A DNA stretch of 64,000 nt from Ruegeria sp. THAF57 (GTDB lineage Bacteria > Pseudomonadota > Alphaproteobacteria > Rhodobacterales > Rhodobacteraceae): contig NZ_CAIWNQ010000001.1 in the NCBI RefSeq assembly GCF_903914075.1, positions 434,001-498,000 of the forward strand. The letters are read 5' to 3'. Under the pieces are notes generated by a model, which worked only from the letters and a program-made list of their open reading frames with translations, searched no databases and was not told where the DNA came from. A program made the translations under genes and the position numbers. Of this stretch, positions 10,389-19,090 are shown piece by piece (the first letter of the stretch is position 1; each line of letters opens with the position of its first letter).

Positions 10389-11900
10389 ATGCTCGACCTG
10401 ACATACGAAATGCCCAAAATCAAAACCATTGCCGGGGCCAAGCACGATTGGGAACTGGTGATCGGGATGGAGGTGCACGCGCAGGTCTCATCCAATGCCA
10501 AGCTGTTCTCCGGTGCCTCGACCCAATTCGGGGCCGAACCGAATTCGAACGTGGCCTTTGTGGACGCCGCGATGCCGGGGATGCTGCCGGTCATCAACGA
10601 ATATTGCGTGGAACAGGCGGTGCGCACCGGGCTGGGCCTAAAGGCGGATATCAACCTGAAATCGGCCTTTGACCGCAAGAACTATTTCTACCCCGACCTT
10701 CCGCAGGGCTACCAGATCTCGCAGCTTTATCACCCCATCGTGGGCGAAGGCGAAGTGCTGGTTGAGATGGGCGACGGCACTGCGCGCATGGTCCGTATCG
10801 AACGTATCCACATGGAGCAGGACGCGGGCAAGTCGATCCACGACATGGACCCGCATATGTCCTTCGTCGATCTGAACCGGACGGGCGTCTGCTTGATGGA
10901 GATCGTCTCGCGCCCCGACATCCGTGGCCCCGAAGAAGCCGCCGCCTATATCGCCAAGCTGCGCCAGATCATGCGCTATCTGGGCACCTGCGATGGCAAC
11001 ATGCAGAACGGCAACCTGCGGGCGGACGTGAACGTGTCGATCTGTTTGCCGGGGGCGTATGAGAAATATCAGGAAACACAGGATTTCTCGCAACTGGGCA
11101 CACGGTGCGAAATCAAGAACATGAATTCGATGCGCTTTATTCAACAGGCCATTGAGGTTGAAGCCCGCCGTCAGATCGCCATTGTCGAAGGTGGTGGTGA
11201 GGTCGAGCAGGAAACTCGCCTGTACGACCCGGACAAGGGCGAAACCCGTTCGATGCGGTCCAAGGAAGAAGCGCACGACTATCGCTATTTCCCCGACCCT
11301 GACCTGCTGCCGCTTGAGATCGAGCAAGCGTGGGTCGACGACATCGCCTCCAAACTGCCCGAACTGCCCGACGCCAAGAAAGCGCGCTTCATTGAGGTGT
11401 TTGGCCTGACCGATTATGACGCCTCGGTCCTGACCGCCGAAGTAGAAAGCGCCGCGTATTTCGAAGAAGTCGCCAAGGGTCGCAACGGCAAACTGGCCGC
11501 GAACTGGGTGATCAACGAACTGTTCGGCCGGTTGAAGAAAGAAGACCACGATATCACCGATAGCCCCGTGTCTCCGGCACAGTTGGGTGGGATCATCGAC
11601 CTGATTTCCTCGGATGCCATCTCAGGCAAGATCGCCAAGGACCTGTTCGAGATCGTCTATACCGAAGGCGGCGACCCCGCGCAGATCGTGGAAGAGCGCG
11701 GCATGAAGCAGGTCACCGATACCGGTGCGATTGAGGCTGCGCTGGACGAGATCATCGCCGCCAACCCTGCGCAGGTCGAAAAGGCCAAGGTGAACCCCAA
11801 GTTGGCAGGCTGGTTCGTGGGTCAGGTGATGAAAGCCACCGGCGGCAAGGCCAACCCCAAGGCTGTGAACGAGCTGGTGAGCAAGAAACTGGGCGGCTAA
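10389..11900 (+). CDS. gatB: Asp-tRNA(Asn)/Glu-tRNA(Gln) amidotransferase subunit B
   Basis: GatB holds the kinase/transamidase site of GatCAB, which converts misacylated Glu-tRNA(Gln) or Asp-tRNA(Asn) to the cognate aminoacyl-tRNA. The 503 residues include the conserved cradle motifs [32 protein letters not shown] and RADVNVSI, and the C-terminal YqeY-like tail ending in [16 protein letters not shown]. It is not linked to gatA or gatC here. A strong intrinsic terminator follows immediately. Confidence 0.97.
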   Translation: MLDLTYEMPKIKTIAGAKHDWELVIGMEVHAQVSSNAKLFSGASTQFGAEPNSNVAFVDAAMPGMLPVINEYCVEQAVRTGLGLKADINLKSAFDRKNYFYPDLPQGYQISQLYHPIVGEGEVLVEMGDGTARMVRIERIHMEQDAGKSIHDMDPHMSFVDLNRTGVCLMEIVSRPDIRGPEEAAAYIAKLRQIMRYLGTCDGNMQNGNLRADVNVSICLPGAYEKYQETQDFSQLGTRCEIKNMNSMRFIQQAIEVEARRQIAIVEGGGEVEQETRLYDPDKGETRSMRSKEEAHDYRYFPDPDLLPLEIEQAWVDDIASKLPELPDAKKARFIEVFGLTDYDASVLTAEVESAAYFEEVAKGRNGKLAANWVINELFGRLKKEDHDITDSPVSPAQLGGIIDLISSDAISGKIAKDLFEIVYTEGGDPAQIVEERGMKQVTDTGAIEAALDEIIAANPAQVEKAKVNPKLAGWFVGQVMKATGGKANPKAVNELVSKKLGG

Positions 11901-11921
11901 GTCATCGAAAATTAGTGCAAG

Positions 11922-11957
11922 GGCGGCAAGGGGCATCCCCTCTGCCGCCTTTCTTTT
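11922..11957 (+). terminator. Intrinsic terminator of gatB
   Basis: The arm ggcggcaagggg pairs with cccctctgccgcc (11922-11933 with 11937-11949), about 12 bp with a single bulged base and a 3-base loop, followed by tttctttt. The terminator begins 22 bases after the gatB stop. Confidence 0.85.
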
Positions 11958-12058
11958 GCGCTGTGCCGTGGCAACACACGCTGCGGACTGCGCGAAGATG
12001 ACTTTCCCAATAGCCTCAACATGCTAGATTGCCGGGAACGAACAGGTAGGAAGAACCG

Positions 12059-12466
12059 ATGCCGCGCTACGAATACAAAGTTGTCCCCGCCCCGCAAAAA
12101 GGCGGCAAGGTGAAAGGGGCCAAAACCGCCGAAGACCGGTTCGCCGTCTCGATTGAACAGGTGCTGAACCAGATGGGTCAGGACGGCTGGGAATACCAGC
12201 GCGCGGAATTACTGCCCAGCGAAGAGCGTTCGGGCCTGACCAGTTCCACCGTGAACTGGCGCAACGTTTTGGTCTTTCGGCGCGAAATTGAAGTGAACTT
12301 TGTCTCAACCCGTGGCCCGAGCGAAACGCCCGAGGGTGTACCGCTGGCGCAGCCCTTGCCCGGACCCGAGACCGTTGTAGCCCCGGCCCCTATTGCCGAA
12401 GAGGTGAAAGAACCCCCACTGTCGCTGAAAGGGGCAGAAGCACCCGAGCAACAAGAGAAACCCTAG
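12059..12466 (+). CDS. DUF4177 domain protein
   Basis: A 135-residue protein with an N-terminal DUF4177-type module (YEYKVVPAP, then LNQMGQDGWEYQRAELLP and a closing strand NVLVFRRE near residue 80). A Pro/Glu-rich, probably disordered tail follows. Function is unknown for the family. It faces the GDCCVxC gene convergently, with 12 bases between stops. Confidence 0.75.
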   Translation: MPRYEYKVVPAPQKGGKVKGAKTAEDRFAVSIEQVLNQMGQDGWEYQRAELLPSEERSGLTSSTVNWRNVLVFRREIEVNFVSTRGPSETPEGVPLAQPLPGPETVVAPAPIAEEVKEPPLSLKGAEAPEQQEKP

Positions 12467-12478
12467 CGAAGTTCGAAC

Positions 12479-12703
12479 TTATCCGCAGCACGTCTGCCCC
12501 GCCTGAATCGGCGGGCATGGTACTGTCGCGTAAGAGCAATAGACACAGCAATCACCTTCCAGCGGCTTCAGAACTTCACGACACGATTTGCATTCGTAAA
12601 ACCACTGGCACGCGTCTGTTGGCATATTTTCCGTTTCGGCGTGTCCACAAGCGGGACAAGTCAAAGTCGACTCGAGAATTATGGTTATCTCTGTTGCTTC
12701 CAT
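12479..12703 (-). CDS. GDCCVxC-motif cysteine-rich small protein
   Basis: A 74-residue protein with nine cysteines: CPAC (about 17-20), CQWFYECKSC in the middle, the signature GDCCVYC, and a C-terminal TCC. The CxxC pairs look like a zinc-ribbon or other metal-binding knuckle. Proteins with this signature are annotated by the motif alone and are sometimes found near heavy-metal genes; none are visible here. The function is unknown. Confidence 0.8.
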   Translation of the reverse strand: MEATEITIILESTLTCPACGHAETENMPTDACQWFYECKSCREVLKPLEGDCCVYCSYATVPCPPIQAGQTCCG

Positions 12704-12734
12704 TTACCCCTCACCGCTCAGCGTATTGGCGCGT

Positions 12735-12989
12735 TCACACCCCAATATCCAGCGCCAGCGCGTGAATACGTGGAACGATATCGCCGAGCGCCTTATGCAC
12801 AGCCCTGTGACGCGCGACGCGTGATTGCCCCTTGAAGGCAGCCGCGCGGATACGGACGTTGAAATGGCTCTCGCCGCCCTCTTGATACCCCGAATGCCCA
12901 CGATGGCTTTCGCTGTCGTCAACCACCTCAAGCTCATGCGGATCAAAGGCCGCTTGCAGGCAAGTACGGATTTCGTCGGTCACAGTCAT
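12735..12989 (-). CDS. BolA-family protein
   Basis: An 84-residue protein with the BolA fold signature. It begins with MTVTDEIRTCLQAAF, followed by a loop HRGHSGYQEGGESHFNV and the conserved helix RVARHRAVHKALGDI, whose His is the usual Fe-S ligand when paired with a monothiol glutaredoxin. The ATG at 12989 is preferred to the TTG six codons upstream. The gene is divergent from the J-domain gene. Confidence 0.9.
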   Translation of the reverse strand: MTVTDEIRTCLQAAFDPHELEVVDDSESHRGHSGYQEGGESHFNVRIRAAAFKGQSRVARHRAVHKALGDIVPRIHALALDIGV

Positions 12990-13096
12990 TTTTACGCCTA
13001 GCGGCAAAAATTTTACCGCTCCCCTCTTCTACTTTCGGCTGCTTAGACTAAACTGCTGCCTCCGAGTCGAGAAGATGCGTTCTTAAGGATCACAGC

Positions 13097-13723
13097 ATGA
13101 CGAAATCAGACCCTTTCGGATTCGATATGTCCGTCTCCAGCGCCAAGAAAAAGAACCCGCGCGGGCGTCGGGGGATGTCGGGCGCGTCTGAGACATCGGT
13201 GCGAATCTGCGATCATCCCGGTTGTGAAGAGGCCGGTAAGTTCCGCGCGCCCAAAGCCCCGGATGTACTGGATGATTTCTTCTGGTTCTGCCAGCAACAC
13301 GTGCGCGAATATAACCAGAAGTGGAACTTCTTCGACGGCACGACCGAGGCCGAACTGAACGCGCAGCGGTCGAAGGACAAAGTGTGGGAACGTGAAACCA
13401 AACCCATGGGTGACCCCGAAGCCCGCGCATGGGCCCGTCTGGGCATCGAAGACCCGCATCAGGTTCTGGGCGCAAACGCCACCAAGAACCCCGGGCGCAC
13501 TTCGGGCGGTGGTGGTCGTCGTTTGCCCCCCACGGAACGCCGCGCGATTGAGATTCTTGAAGCGAATGACAGTTGGACCAAAGCCGAGGTGCGCAAGGCC
13601 TACAAGAAGCTGATCAAGGTGCTGCACCCGGATATGAACGGCGGCGACCGGTCCCAGGAAGAACAGCTGCAAGAAGTCGTCTGGGCCTGGGATCAGATCA
13701 AGGACAGCCGGAACTTCAAATAA
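13097..13723 (+). CDS. J-domain (DnaJ-like) protein
   Basis: A 208-residue protein with a C-terminal J domain: EILEANDSWTKAEVRKAYKKL, then the HPD tripeptide in KVLHPDMNGGDRS (about residue 178), then a helix ending at the C-terminus. J domains stimulate Hsp70 ATPase. The first 130 residues contain a conserved CDHPGCEEAGKFRAP segment with two Cys and one His, followed by FFWFCQQHV, possibly a metal site. It precedes cobS after a 320-base gap. Confidence 0.88.
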   Translation: MTKSDPFGFDMSVSSAKKKNPRGRRGMSGASETSVRICDHPGCEEAGKFRAPKAPDVLDDFFWFCQQHVREYNQKWNFFDGTTEAELNAQRSKDKVWERETKPMGDPEARAWARLGIEDPHQVLGANATKNPGRTSGGGGRRLPPTERRAIEILEANDSWTKAEVRKAYKKLIKVLHPDMNGGDRSQEEQLQEVVWAWDQIKDSRNFK

Positions 13724-14043
13724 ATCGGCAGATCACCACTACAAACCTTGCAATGGGTTGGCTTCGGCCCGCTCGAGGCATGGCAACCGCGCTTGCAGCT
13801 TTGACGTGACGCGCTCCAGAAGGCGAAGGGCGCAAGAAACTCGGCCGTGTCATCACGATCGAAGGCCATCAGCGACATTTCTCAGTGACGAAAAATACAC
13901 GACTTTTGGGCTGGCACCGAAGAAACACCTGCCTGCGCCACCGCACAGGCGGCTTTCCCTTGCCCTTGCTCTCAATATGTTGCACCACACACAGTGTCGA
14001 AGGCCCCTCGTGAGGCTGCGGTATCAGGATAAGGACGACAGGC
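13724..14043. other. Intergenic gap before cobS
   Basis: No credible gene is seen on either strand. There is no recognisable cobalamin riboswitch (no B12-box-like conserved core), no terminator with a U tract, and no tRNA. It presumably holds the cobS promoter, which I cannot place with confidence. Confidence 0.5.
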
Positions 14044-15027
14044 ATGGATTGGCCGATTGACGCAAACGCAAAACCATCAGAAGAGATTTCGGTTCGCGAA
14101 GTCTTCGGCATCGACACCGACATGCAGGTCAAACGCTTCTATGAGTCGACCGAGCGGGTGCCCGAGATTGATCCGACTTACAAGTTCGACCCTGATACCA
14201 CGCTGGCGATTTTGGCAGGATTTACCCACAACCGCCGGGTCATGATCCAAGGCTATCACGGCACGGGTAAATCGACGCATATTGAACAGGTCGCCGCGCG
14301 TTTGAACTGGCCTGCCGTGCGCGTTAACCTCGACAGCCACATCAGCCGGATCGACCTGATCGGCAAGGATGCGATCAAACTGCGCGATGGCGTTCAAATC
14401 ACCGAATTCAGCGAAGGCATTCTGCCTTGGGCCCTGCGCAATCCGGTTGCGATCGTGTTCGACGAATATGACGCCGGGCGTGCGGACGTGATGTTCGTGC
14501 TGCAGCGCGTGCTGGAAGCCAACGGCAGCCTGACCCTGCTGGATCAGAACGAAATCCTGACGCCGCACCGGTATTTCCGTATGTTCGCCACCGCCAACAC
14601 TGTTGGTCTTGGTGACACAACGGGCCTGTACCATGGCACCCAGCAGATCAACCAGGCGCAGATGGACCGCTGGTCTCTGGTCGCAACGCTGAACTACCTC
14701 AGCCATGATGCCGAAACCATGATCGTTCTGTCCAAGGCCCCCCATTATAACACGGCGGAAGGACGTAAGATCGTTAGCCAGATGGTCACCGTTGCAGACC
14801 TGACGCGAACCGCCTTCATGAATGGCGATCTGTCCACAGTCATGAGCCCCCGAACGGTCATCAACTGGGCACAGAATGCCGAGATTTTCCGCAATGTCGG
14901 CTACGCATTCCGCCTGTCTTTCCTGAACAAATGTGATGAGCTGGAACGTCAGACGGTTGCCGAGTTCTACCAGCGCTGCTTTGACGAAGAACTGCCTGAA
15001 AGCGCGGCAAACGCCTCATTGGGGTAA
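14044..15027 (+). CDS. cobS: Cobaltochelatase AAA+ subunit CobS
   Basis: CobS is the AAA+ ATPase that, with CobT, powers CobN to insert cobalt into hydrogenobyrinic acid a,c-diamide in aerobic cobalamin synthesis. The 327 residues show Walker A GYHGTGKS at 70-77, Walker [10 protein letters not shown] at about 137-145, and a sensor-like [12 protein letters not shown]. The length is normal. The partner cobT lies about 2.1 kb downstream on the same strand, separated by two unrelated genes; cobN is not in the window. Confidence 0.95.
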   Translation: MDWPIDANAKPSEEISVREVFGIDTDMQVKRFYESTERVPEIDPTYKFDPDTTLAILAGFTHNRRVMIQGYHGTGKSTHIEQVAARLNWPAVRVNLDSHISRIDLIGKDAIKLRDGVQITEFSEGILPWALRNPVAIVFDEYDAGRADVMFVLQRVLEANGSLTLLDQNEILTPHRYFRMFATANTVGLGDTTGLYHGTQQINQAQMDRWSLVATLNYLSHDAETMIVLSKAPHYNTAEGRKIVSQMVTVADLTRTAFMNGDLSTVMSPRTVINWAQNAEIFRNVGYAFRLSFLNKCDELERQTVAEFYQRCFDEELPESAANASLG

Positions 15028-15034
15028 GCCGTAA

Positions 15035-16519
15035 ATGCTGTTCGGATCTGACCCGCGTCCGTCCACCGGGCTAGGTGTCTTTGAGGGCATTGTCGACCGG
15101 ATCATTGTCCTAAGCCTACCTGAGGCTCAGGAGCGTCGCGATCGCATCCCCTCTCATCTGGCAGAGTTCGGGATCACTGCATTTGAATGGCATGACGCTT
15201 TTACGCCGGATCATCCAGCCGTTCAGTCGCTCTATGAAGAACAACGCATAGCGACGTTCCCGCCGTGTTTTCGGTGCGGGATGGACGATTGCGACTGCCC
15301 GAACAACGTACTGATTCCTCAGCAAGTTGCCAATTTTGCCAGTCACCTGGACATTTGGCGCCTGACCAGTCGACAGGACGGTCGAATCCTCGTCATGGAA
15401 GATGATATTGTGCTCCACCCGTGGACGCGCCGCGTGTCGCGCAAGCTTTGGCAGGGGATCGAGCGTGGAAACATCGACTTCACTCCAAAATCAACAACGT
15501 TGCTGCGACTAGGGTGGGCGTTGTCCAAGGATCATGGCCGTTTCAAACGGTTCCGCACAAGTCACAAGGTCAGGATGTCGAACCCGTGCTATGCGTTGAC
15601 CCCGGGGTTTGCGGTTAATCTGATTAATCACTTCGACCGGGTGGAAACGACGTCGGATGTGTTTCTGCATGACGAAGTCGCGACATCCGAGGATTCTCTC
15701 ACGATTTTCCCGCCTGTTGCTTCGGATTTGTCCTGGTCCGAAGGCGCAACGGATTCCTACATTCACCCCAAGAAAAACCGCTTGGAATACCTGAAGAAAC
15801 ACAATCGGGACACTGAACTTGCCGAGTTTGAGCGTCGGTTGAAGCACCATGTTCAGCATGTATATCAACGAGCAATTTTATGCGTAGGTCATCCTCGAAC
15901 CGGAACTGGTTTCGTGGCTGAACTGTGTACCAAGTCCGGGGTGGAAGTTGGCCACGAAGCTGACGGTAAGGACGGCATTAGTTCATGGATGTTTGCGGTG
16001 GACGCGGCTGAAAACCCTTGGGCTGCTGACCCGGTCGCCCAAACACGCAAGGCCTTGAAGTGGCAGTTCATGATCCAGACGGTTCGGGATCCGGCCACAG
16101 CCATTCCCTCGATTATTCGTGAAAACGCGCATGCCCCTGCATCATACGAGTTTCGCCGCTCGCACATTCTTGCAGAAACAGGGATTGATCTGAACGGCTT
16201 TGAGACTGACATCGAACGGGCTGTCGCGTCGCTTTGCTTATGGGCGTCCATCATTCGTGGGCAGAACCCGGACTATGTATTCCGAATTGAAACGGGCTCT
16301 GAGGCTCTGATCGACTTTCTTAGCGAGAATGGTTTCGAGGTTCACAAAGACAATTTGGATATCGGCCCTGTTAACGCCGAGAAGCTGTATAAGGGCAAGC
16401 ACCACGAAAAACCTCAGATCGACGCGGAACAGTGGGAAATGATCGGCCCACAAGCCCAGGCGCTTCTGAGTGAATACTGTGAGGAATACGGCTACAACTC
16501 CCCCGTGGGAGCAACCTAG
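15035..16519 (+). CDS. Bifunctional glycosyltransferase family 25-like / sulfotransferase-like protein
   Basis: A 494-residue two-part protein. Residues about 20-250 resemble glycosyltransferase family 25 (LPS/capsule): IIVLSLPEAQERRDRI at the start, the acidic metal/sugar-nucleotide motif VMEDDI at 121-125, and SNPCYALTPGFAVNLI. Residues about 280-480 start with a P-loop, ILCVGHPRTGTGFVAEL (GHPRTGTGF at 285-293), and continue with a VRDPATAIPSI segment, both like the 5'- and 3'-phosphosulfate-binding motifs of sulfotransferases. An unusual Cys cluster (78, 81, 86, 88) sits in the first domain. It starts 7 bases after cobS, so it is likely co-transcribed, yet no metabolic link to cobalt insertion is obvious. 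The substrate is unknown. Confidence 0.75.
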   Translation: MLFGSDPRPSTGLGVFEGIVDRIIVLSLPEAQERRDRIPSHLAEFGITAFEWHDAFTPDHPAVQSLYEEQRIATFPPCFRCGMDDCDCPNNVLIPQQVANFASHLDIWRLTSRQDGRILVMEDDIVLHPWTRRVSRKLWQGIERGNIDFTPKSTTLLRLGWALSKDHGRFKRFRTSHKVRMSNPCYALTPGFAVNLINHFDRVETTSDVFLHDEVATSEDSLTIFPPVASDLSWSEGATDSYIHPKKNRLEYLKKHNRDTELAEFERRLKHHVQHVYQRAILCVGHPRTGTGFVAELCTKSGVEVGHEADGKDGISSWMFAVDAAENPWAADPVAQTRKALKWQFMIQTVRDPATAIPSIIRENAHAPASYEFRRSHILAETGIDLNGFETDIERAVASLCLWASIIRGQNPDYVFRIETGSEALIDFLSENGFEVHKDNLDIGPVNAEKLYKGKHHEKPQIDAEQWEMIGPQAQALLSEYCEEYGYNSPVGAT

Positions 16520-16590
16520 TCAAATTTTCCGCCTTATCGGGCCCCGATTTAGCGTTCACATTGGTTAAAACCATATATCAATGTTGTGTT

Positions 16591-16620
16591 TTGATCACGT
16601 AGCGCGATGTATTTTGTATA
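16591..16620 (+). promoter_or_regulatory. Candidate promoter in an AT-rich spacer
   Basis: In the 142-base AT-rich gap before the secreted protein, TTGATC (16591-16596) and TGTATA (16615-16620) are spaced by 18 bases and match a sigma-70 pattern moderately. This would drive the small secreted protein and possibly cobT. It is a pattern match only. Confidence 0.3.
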
Positions 16621-16661
16621 AGTAAAGTATATACAATCAATATCCATACTACATTCACCAC

Positions 16662-17066
16662 ATGTCATGTTTCAGATTACTTTTAATCGTGGTCACGATT
16701 GCCGTTACGTTTTCCTCACCGGTTGCGGGCCTCCCTTCCAAGCCCACTGACCGGGCAGAGTTGTTTGCCGTATGTTCAGGACGGCTCGAAGCATTGGCCG
16801 CGCGTCAAAAGGCTCACTTGGGTGAAACGGCGGGTTCGGCAGAGACCCTTCACATTCAATTCGACCAGATGCTCGAAGCGGTCTTGCCATGGGCACTGTC
16901 CGAAGGTGTTGAAGAGCATCAGCCCAAACGCTGGCGTGTGCGAGGCTGGGTTGAGGTCGCGTATCTATTGGCCGATATGGATTACAGCTTTGACGCCCAG
17001 ATCGCTGCTGGAGCTGAACGCCAGTTGGAGCACCACATATCCGAATGCCGCGCTATCCTGTTGTAA
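16662..17066 (+). CDS. Small secreted protein of unknown function
   Basis: A 134-residue protein with a clear N-terminal signal peptide (CFRLLLIVVTIAVTFSSPVAG), then a mature part of about 110 residues that is helix-rich with two conserved-looking Cys (AVCSGR and SECRAILL). No family is recognised. It lies in the gap between the glycosyltransferase fusion and cobT. No good ribosome site precedes the ATG, which lowers confidence in the exact start. Confidence 0.65.
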   Translation: MSCFRLLLIVVTIAVTFSSPVAGLPSKPTDRAELFAVCSGRLEALAARQKAHLGETAGSAETLHIQFDQMLEAVLPWALSEGVEEHQPKRWRVRGWVEVAYLLADMDYSFDAQIAAGAERQLEHHISECRAILL

Positions 17067-17158
17067 CCCTGTTTGCATGAAAACAGGGCTGGCCCTATGG
17101 TCAAGACCCCGGAATGGTTCTAGGTTGCCGGGACAGAACACAACCGGACCTGCCGCCG

Positions 17159-19036
17159 ATGAGCAAACCAATCGATAACCCCGCTGATCCGTTCAAGAAA
17201 GCTTTGGCCGAAGCCACGAAAGTGATGGCCGATGATCCCGAGCTGAACGTCTCATACACGGTCGATCCGTCGGGCATGTCGGGTGAATCGATGCGCCTGC
17301 CGCAAGTCAGTCGTCGCATGACGCGCGAAGAGGTTCTGCTGGCGCGCGGAACCGCCGACGCGCTGGCGCTGCAACGCAGGTATCATGACGACGCCACCCA
17401 CGCACGCTATGCTCCTCCGGGAGATATGGCGCGCGATCTGTACGAAGCGATGGAGACCGCCCGGTGCGAGGCGATGGGCGCGCGGGACATGCCCGGCACT
17501 GCATCCAATATCGACGTCAAAATTGAACATGAAGCCATCCGCCGTGGGTATGACCAGTGCAAACAACCTGCTGATGCACCTTTGGCCGTCGCGGCAGGTT
17601 ACCTGATCCGCCATCTGGCCACTGGTCGCGACCTGCCCCAGGCAGCAGATAACATCATGAACCTTTGGCGCGGATTTATCGAGGAACAAGCTGGGGGAAC
17701 GCTTGAAAGCCTCGATGATATACTCTCGGATCAGGCAGAGTTTGCAAAGTTTGCCCGCCAGATGATCAAGGATCTGGGATACGGCGACCAATTGGGGGAT
17801 GACCCTGACGAGCTGGACGAAGAACAGGAAGATCAGGCCGAGGACGACGCGGAAGAACAGCCCGATCCTGATAGCACCGGCCAAGACGATCAGGATGAAC
17901 AAGAAGCCGATGCCACCCCTGAGCAATCTCAGGAAGAGCAGCAGGACCAATCTCAGGCCCAGGTCTCGATGGACGAAATGGCCGACGACGAGATGGGCGA
18001 AGAGGCAGAGATGCCCGAGGGCGAAGCCCCGCTAGAGCCGCCCGCGCCGCCTCCGGCCTCTGAGGCGGACCCTGATTACAAAGTCTACCTGAATACCTTT
18101 GACGAAGAAATTGCCGCCGAAGATTTGGCTGAACCGGCCGAGCTGGAACGCCTGCGCGCTTATTTAGACCAACAGCTTGAACCCTTGAAAGGGGCAGTCA
18201 GCCGTCTGGCCAACAAATTGCAACGCCGCTTACAGGCTCAGCAGAACCGCTCATGGGAATTCGACCTTGAAGAAGGAATTCTGGACGCAGGCCGTTTGGC
18301 CCGGATTGTAGCTAATCCCACGACTCCGCTGAGTTTCAAAGTCGAGAAGGATACCGAATTCCGCGACACCGTCGTGACGCTTTTGCTGGATAATTCCGGG
18401 TCGATGCGCGGGCGTCCGATCTCGATAGCGGCGATTTGCGCTGATGTTCTGGCGCGGACGCTGGAACGCTGCAACGTAAAGGTCGAAATTCTGGGCTTCA
18501 CCACCCGTGCTTGGAAAGGTGGACAGGCGCGCGAGGCGTGGTTGAACGACGGCCGCCCCCAACAGCCCGGTCGGTTGAACGACCTTCGCCATATTATCTA
18601 CAAGGGCGCGGATGCTCCGTGGCGTCGCGCGCGCCCCAATCTCGGCCTGATGATGAAAGAAGGTCTGCTGAAAGAAAACATCGACGGCGAGGCGCTGGAA
18701 TGGGCGCATCGTCGGATGATGGCCCGGCGCGAACAGCGCAAGATCTTGATGGTGATTTCCGATGGTGCACCGGTGGATGATTCAACTCTCAGCGTTAACC
18801 CCGCGAATTATCTGGAAAAACACCTGCGCGACGTGATTGCAATGGTTGAAAAACGCAAGATGGTCGAACTACTTGCTATCGGGATTGGCCATGATGTGAC
18901 GCGTTATTACGACCGCGCGGTTACAATTACGGACGTCGAACAACTGGCCGGTGCAATGACCGAACAATTGGCAGCACTGTTTGACAGCGACCCAAGGGCG
19001 CGCGCCAGGGTCATGGGGATGAGGAAAGTAGGCTAA
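17159..19036 (+). CDS. cobT: Cobaltochelatase subunit CobT
   Basis: CobT forms the second ring of the CobST chaperone-like complex and carries a MIDAS metal site in a von Willebrand A-type domain. The 625 residues comprise a helical N-terminal part, a very acidic Asp/Glu/Gln-rich linker (about residues 215-295), and a C-terminal vWA domain with [13 protein letters not shown] near residue 408 and [12 protein letters not shown] further on. The ATG at 17159 gives the family-typical [16 protein letters not shown] start; an upstream in-frame extension to 17114 is not needed. Confidence 0.95.
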   Translation: MSKPIDNPADPFKKALAEATKVMADDPELNVSYTVDPSGMSGESMRLPQVSRRMTREEVLLARGTADALALQRRYHDDATHARYAPPGDMARDLYEAMETARCEAMGARDMPGTASNIDVKIEHEAIRRGYDQCKQPADAPLAVAAGYLIRHLATGRDLPQAADNIMNLWRGFIEEQAGGTLESLDDILSDQAEFAKFARQMIKDLGYGDQLGDDPDELDEEQEDQAEDDAEEQPDPDSTGQDDQDEQEADATPEQSQEEQQDQSQAQVSMDEMADDEMGEEAEMPEGEAPLEPPAPPPASEADPDYKVYLNTFDEEIAAEDLAEPAELERLRAYLDQQLEPLKGAVSRLANKLQRRLQAQQNRSWEFDLEEGILDAGRLARIVANPTTPLSFKVEKDTEFRDTVVTLLLDNSGSMRGRPISIAAICADVLARTLERCNVKVEILGFTTRAWKGGQAREAWLNDGRPQQPGRLNDLRHIIYKGADAPWRRARPNLGLMMKEGLLKENIDGEALEWAHRRMMARREQRKILMVISDGAPVDDSTLSVNPANYLEKHLRDVIAMVEKRKMVELLAIGIGHDVTRYYDRAVTITDVEQLAGAMTEQLAALFDSDPRARARVMGMRKVG

Positions 19037-19058
19037 CGCGCCTAATCCTAAAACTAAA

Positions 19059-19072
19059 CGGAGTGCACTCCG
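19059..19072. promoter_or_regulatory. 14 bp perfect palindrome before the M24 peptidase gene
   Basis: cggagtgcactccg reads identically on both strands and lies between the cobT stop and the next start, 19 bases before the ATG. It could be an operator half-site pair for a dimeric regulator, or chance. No U tract follows, so it is not a terminator. Confidence 0.3.
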
Positions 19073-19090
19073 ATCTGAATGAGGTGAGAC

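Noticed and set aside
13724..14043. Cobalamin riboswitch upstream of cobS
   Set aside because: No B12-box-like core or supporting hairpins could be seen.
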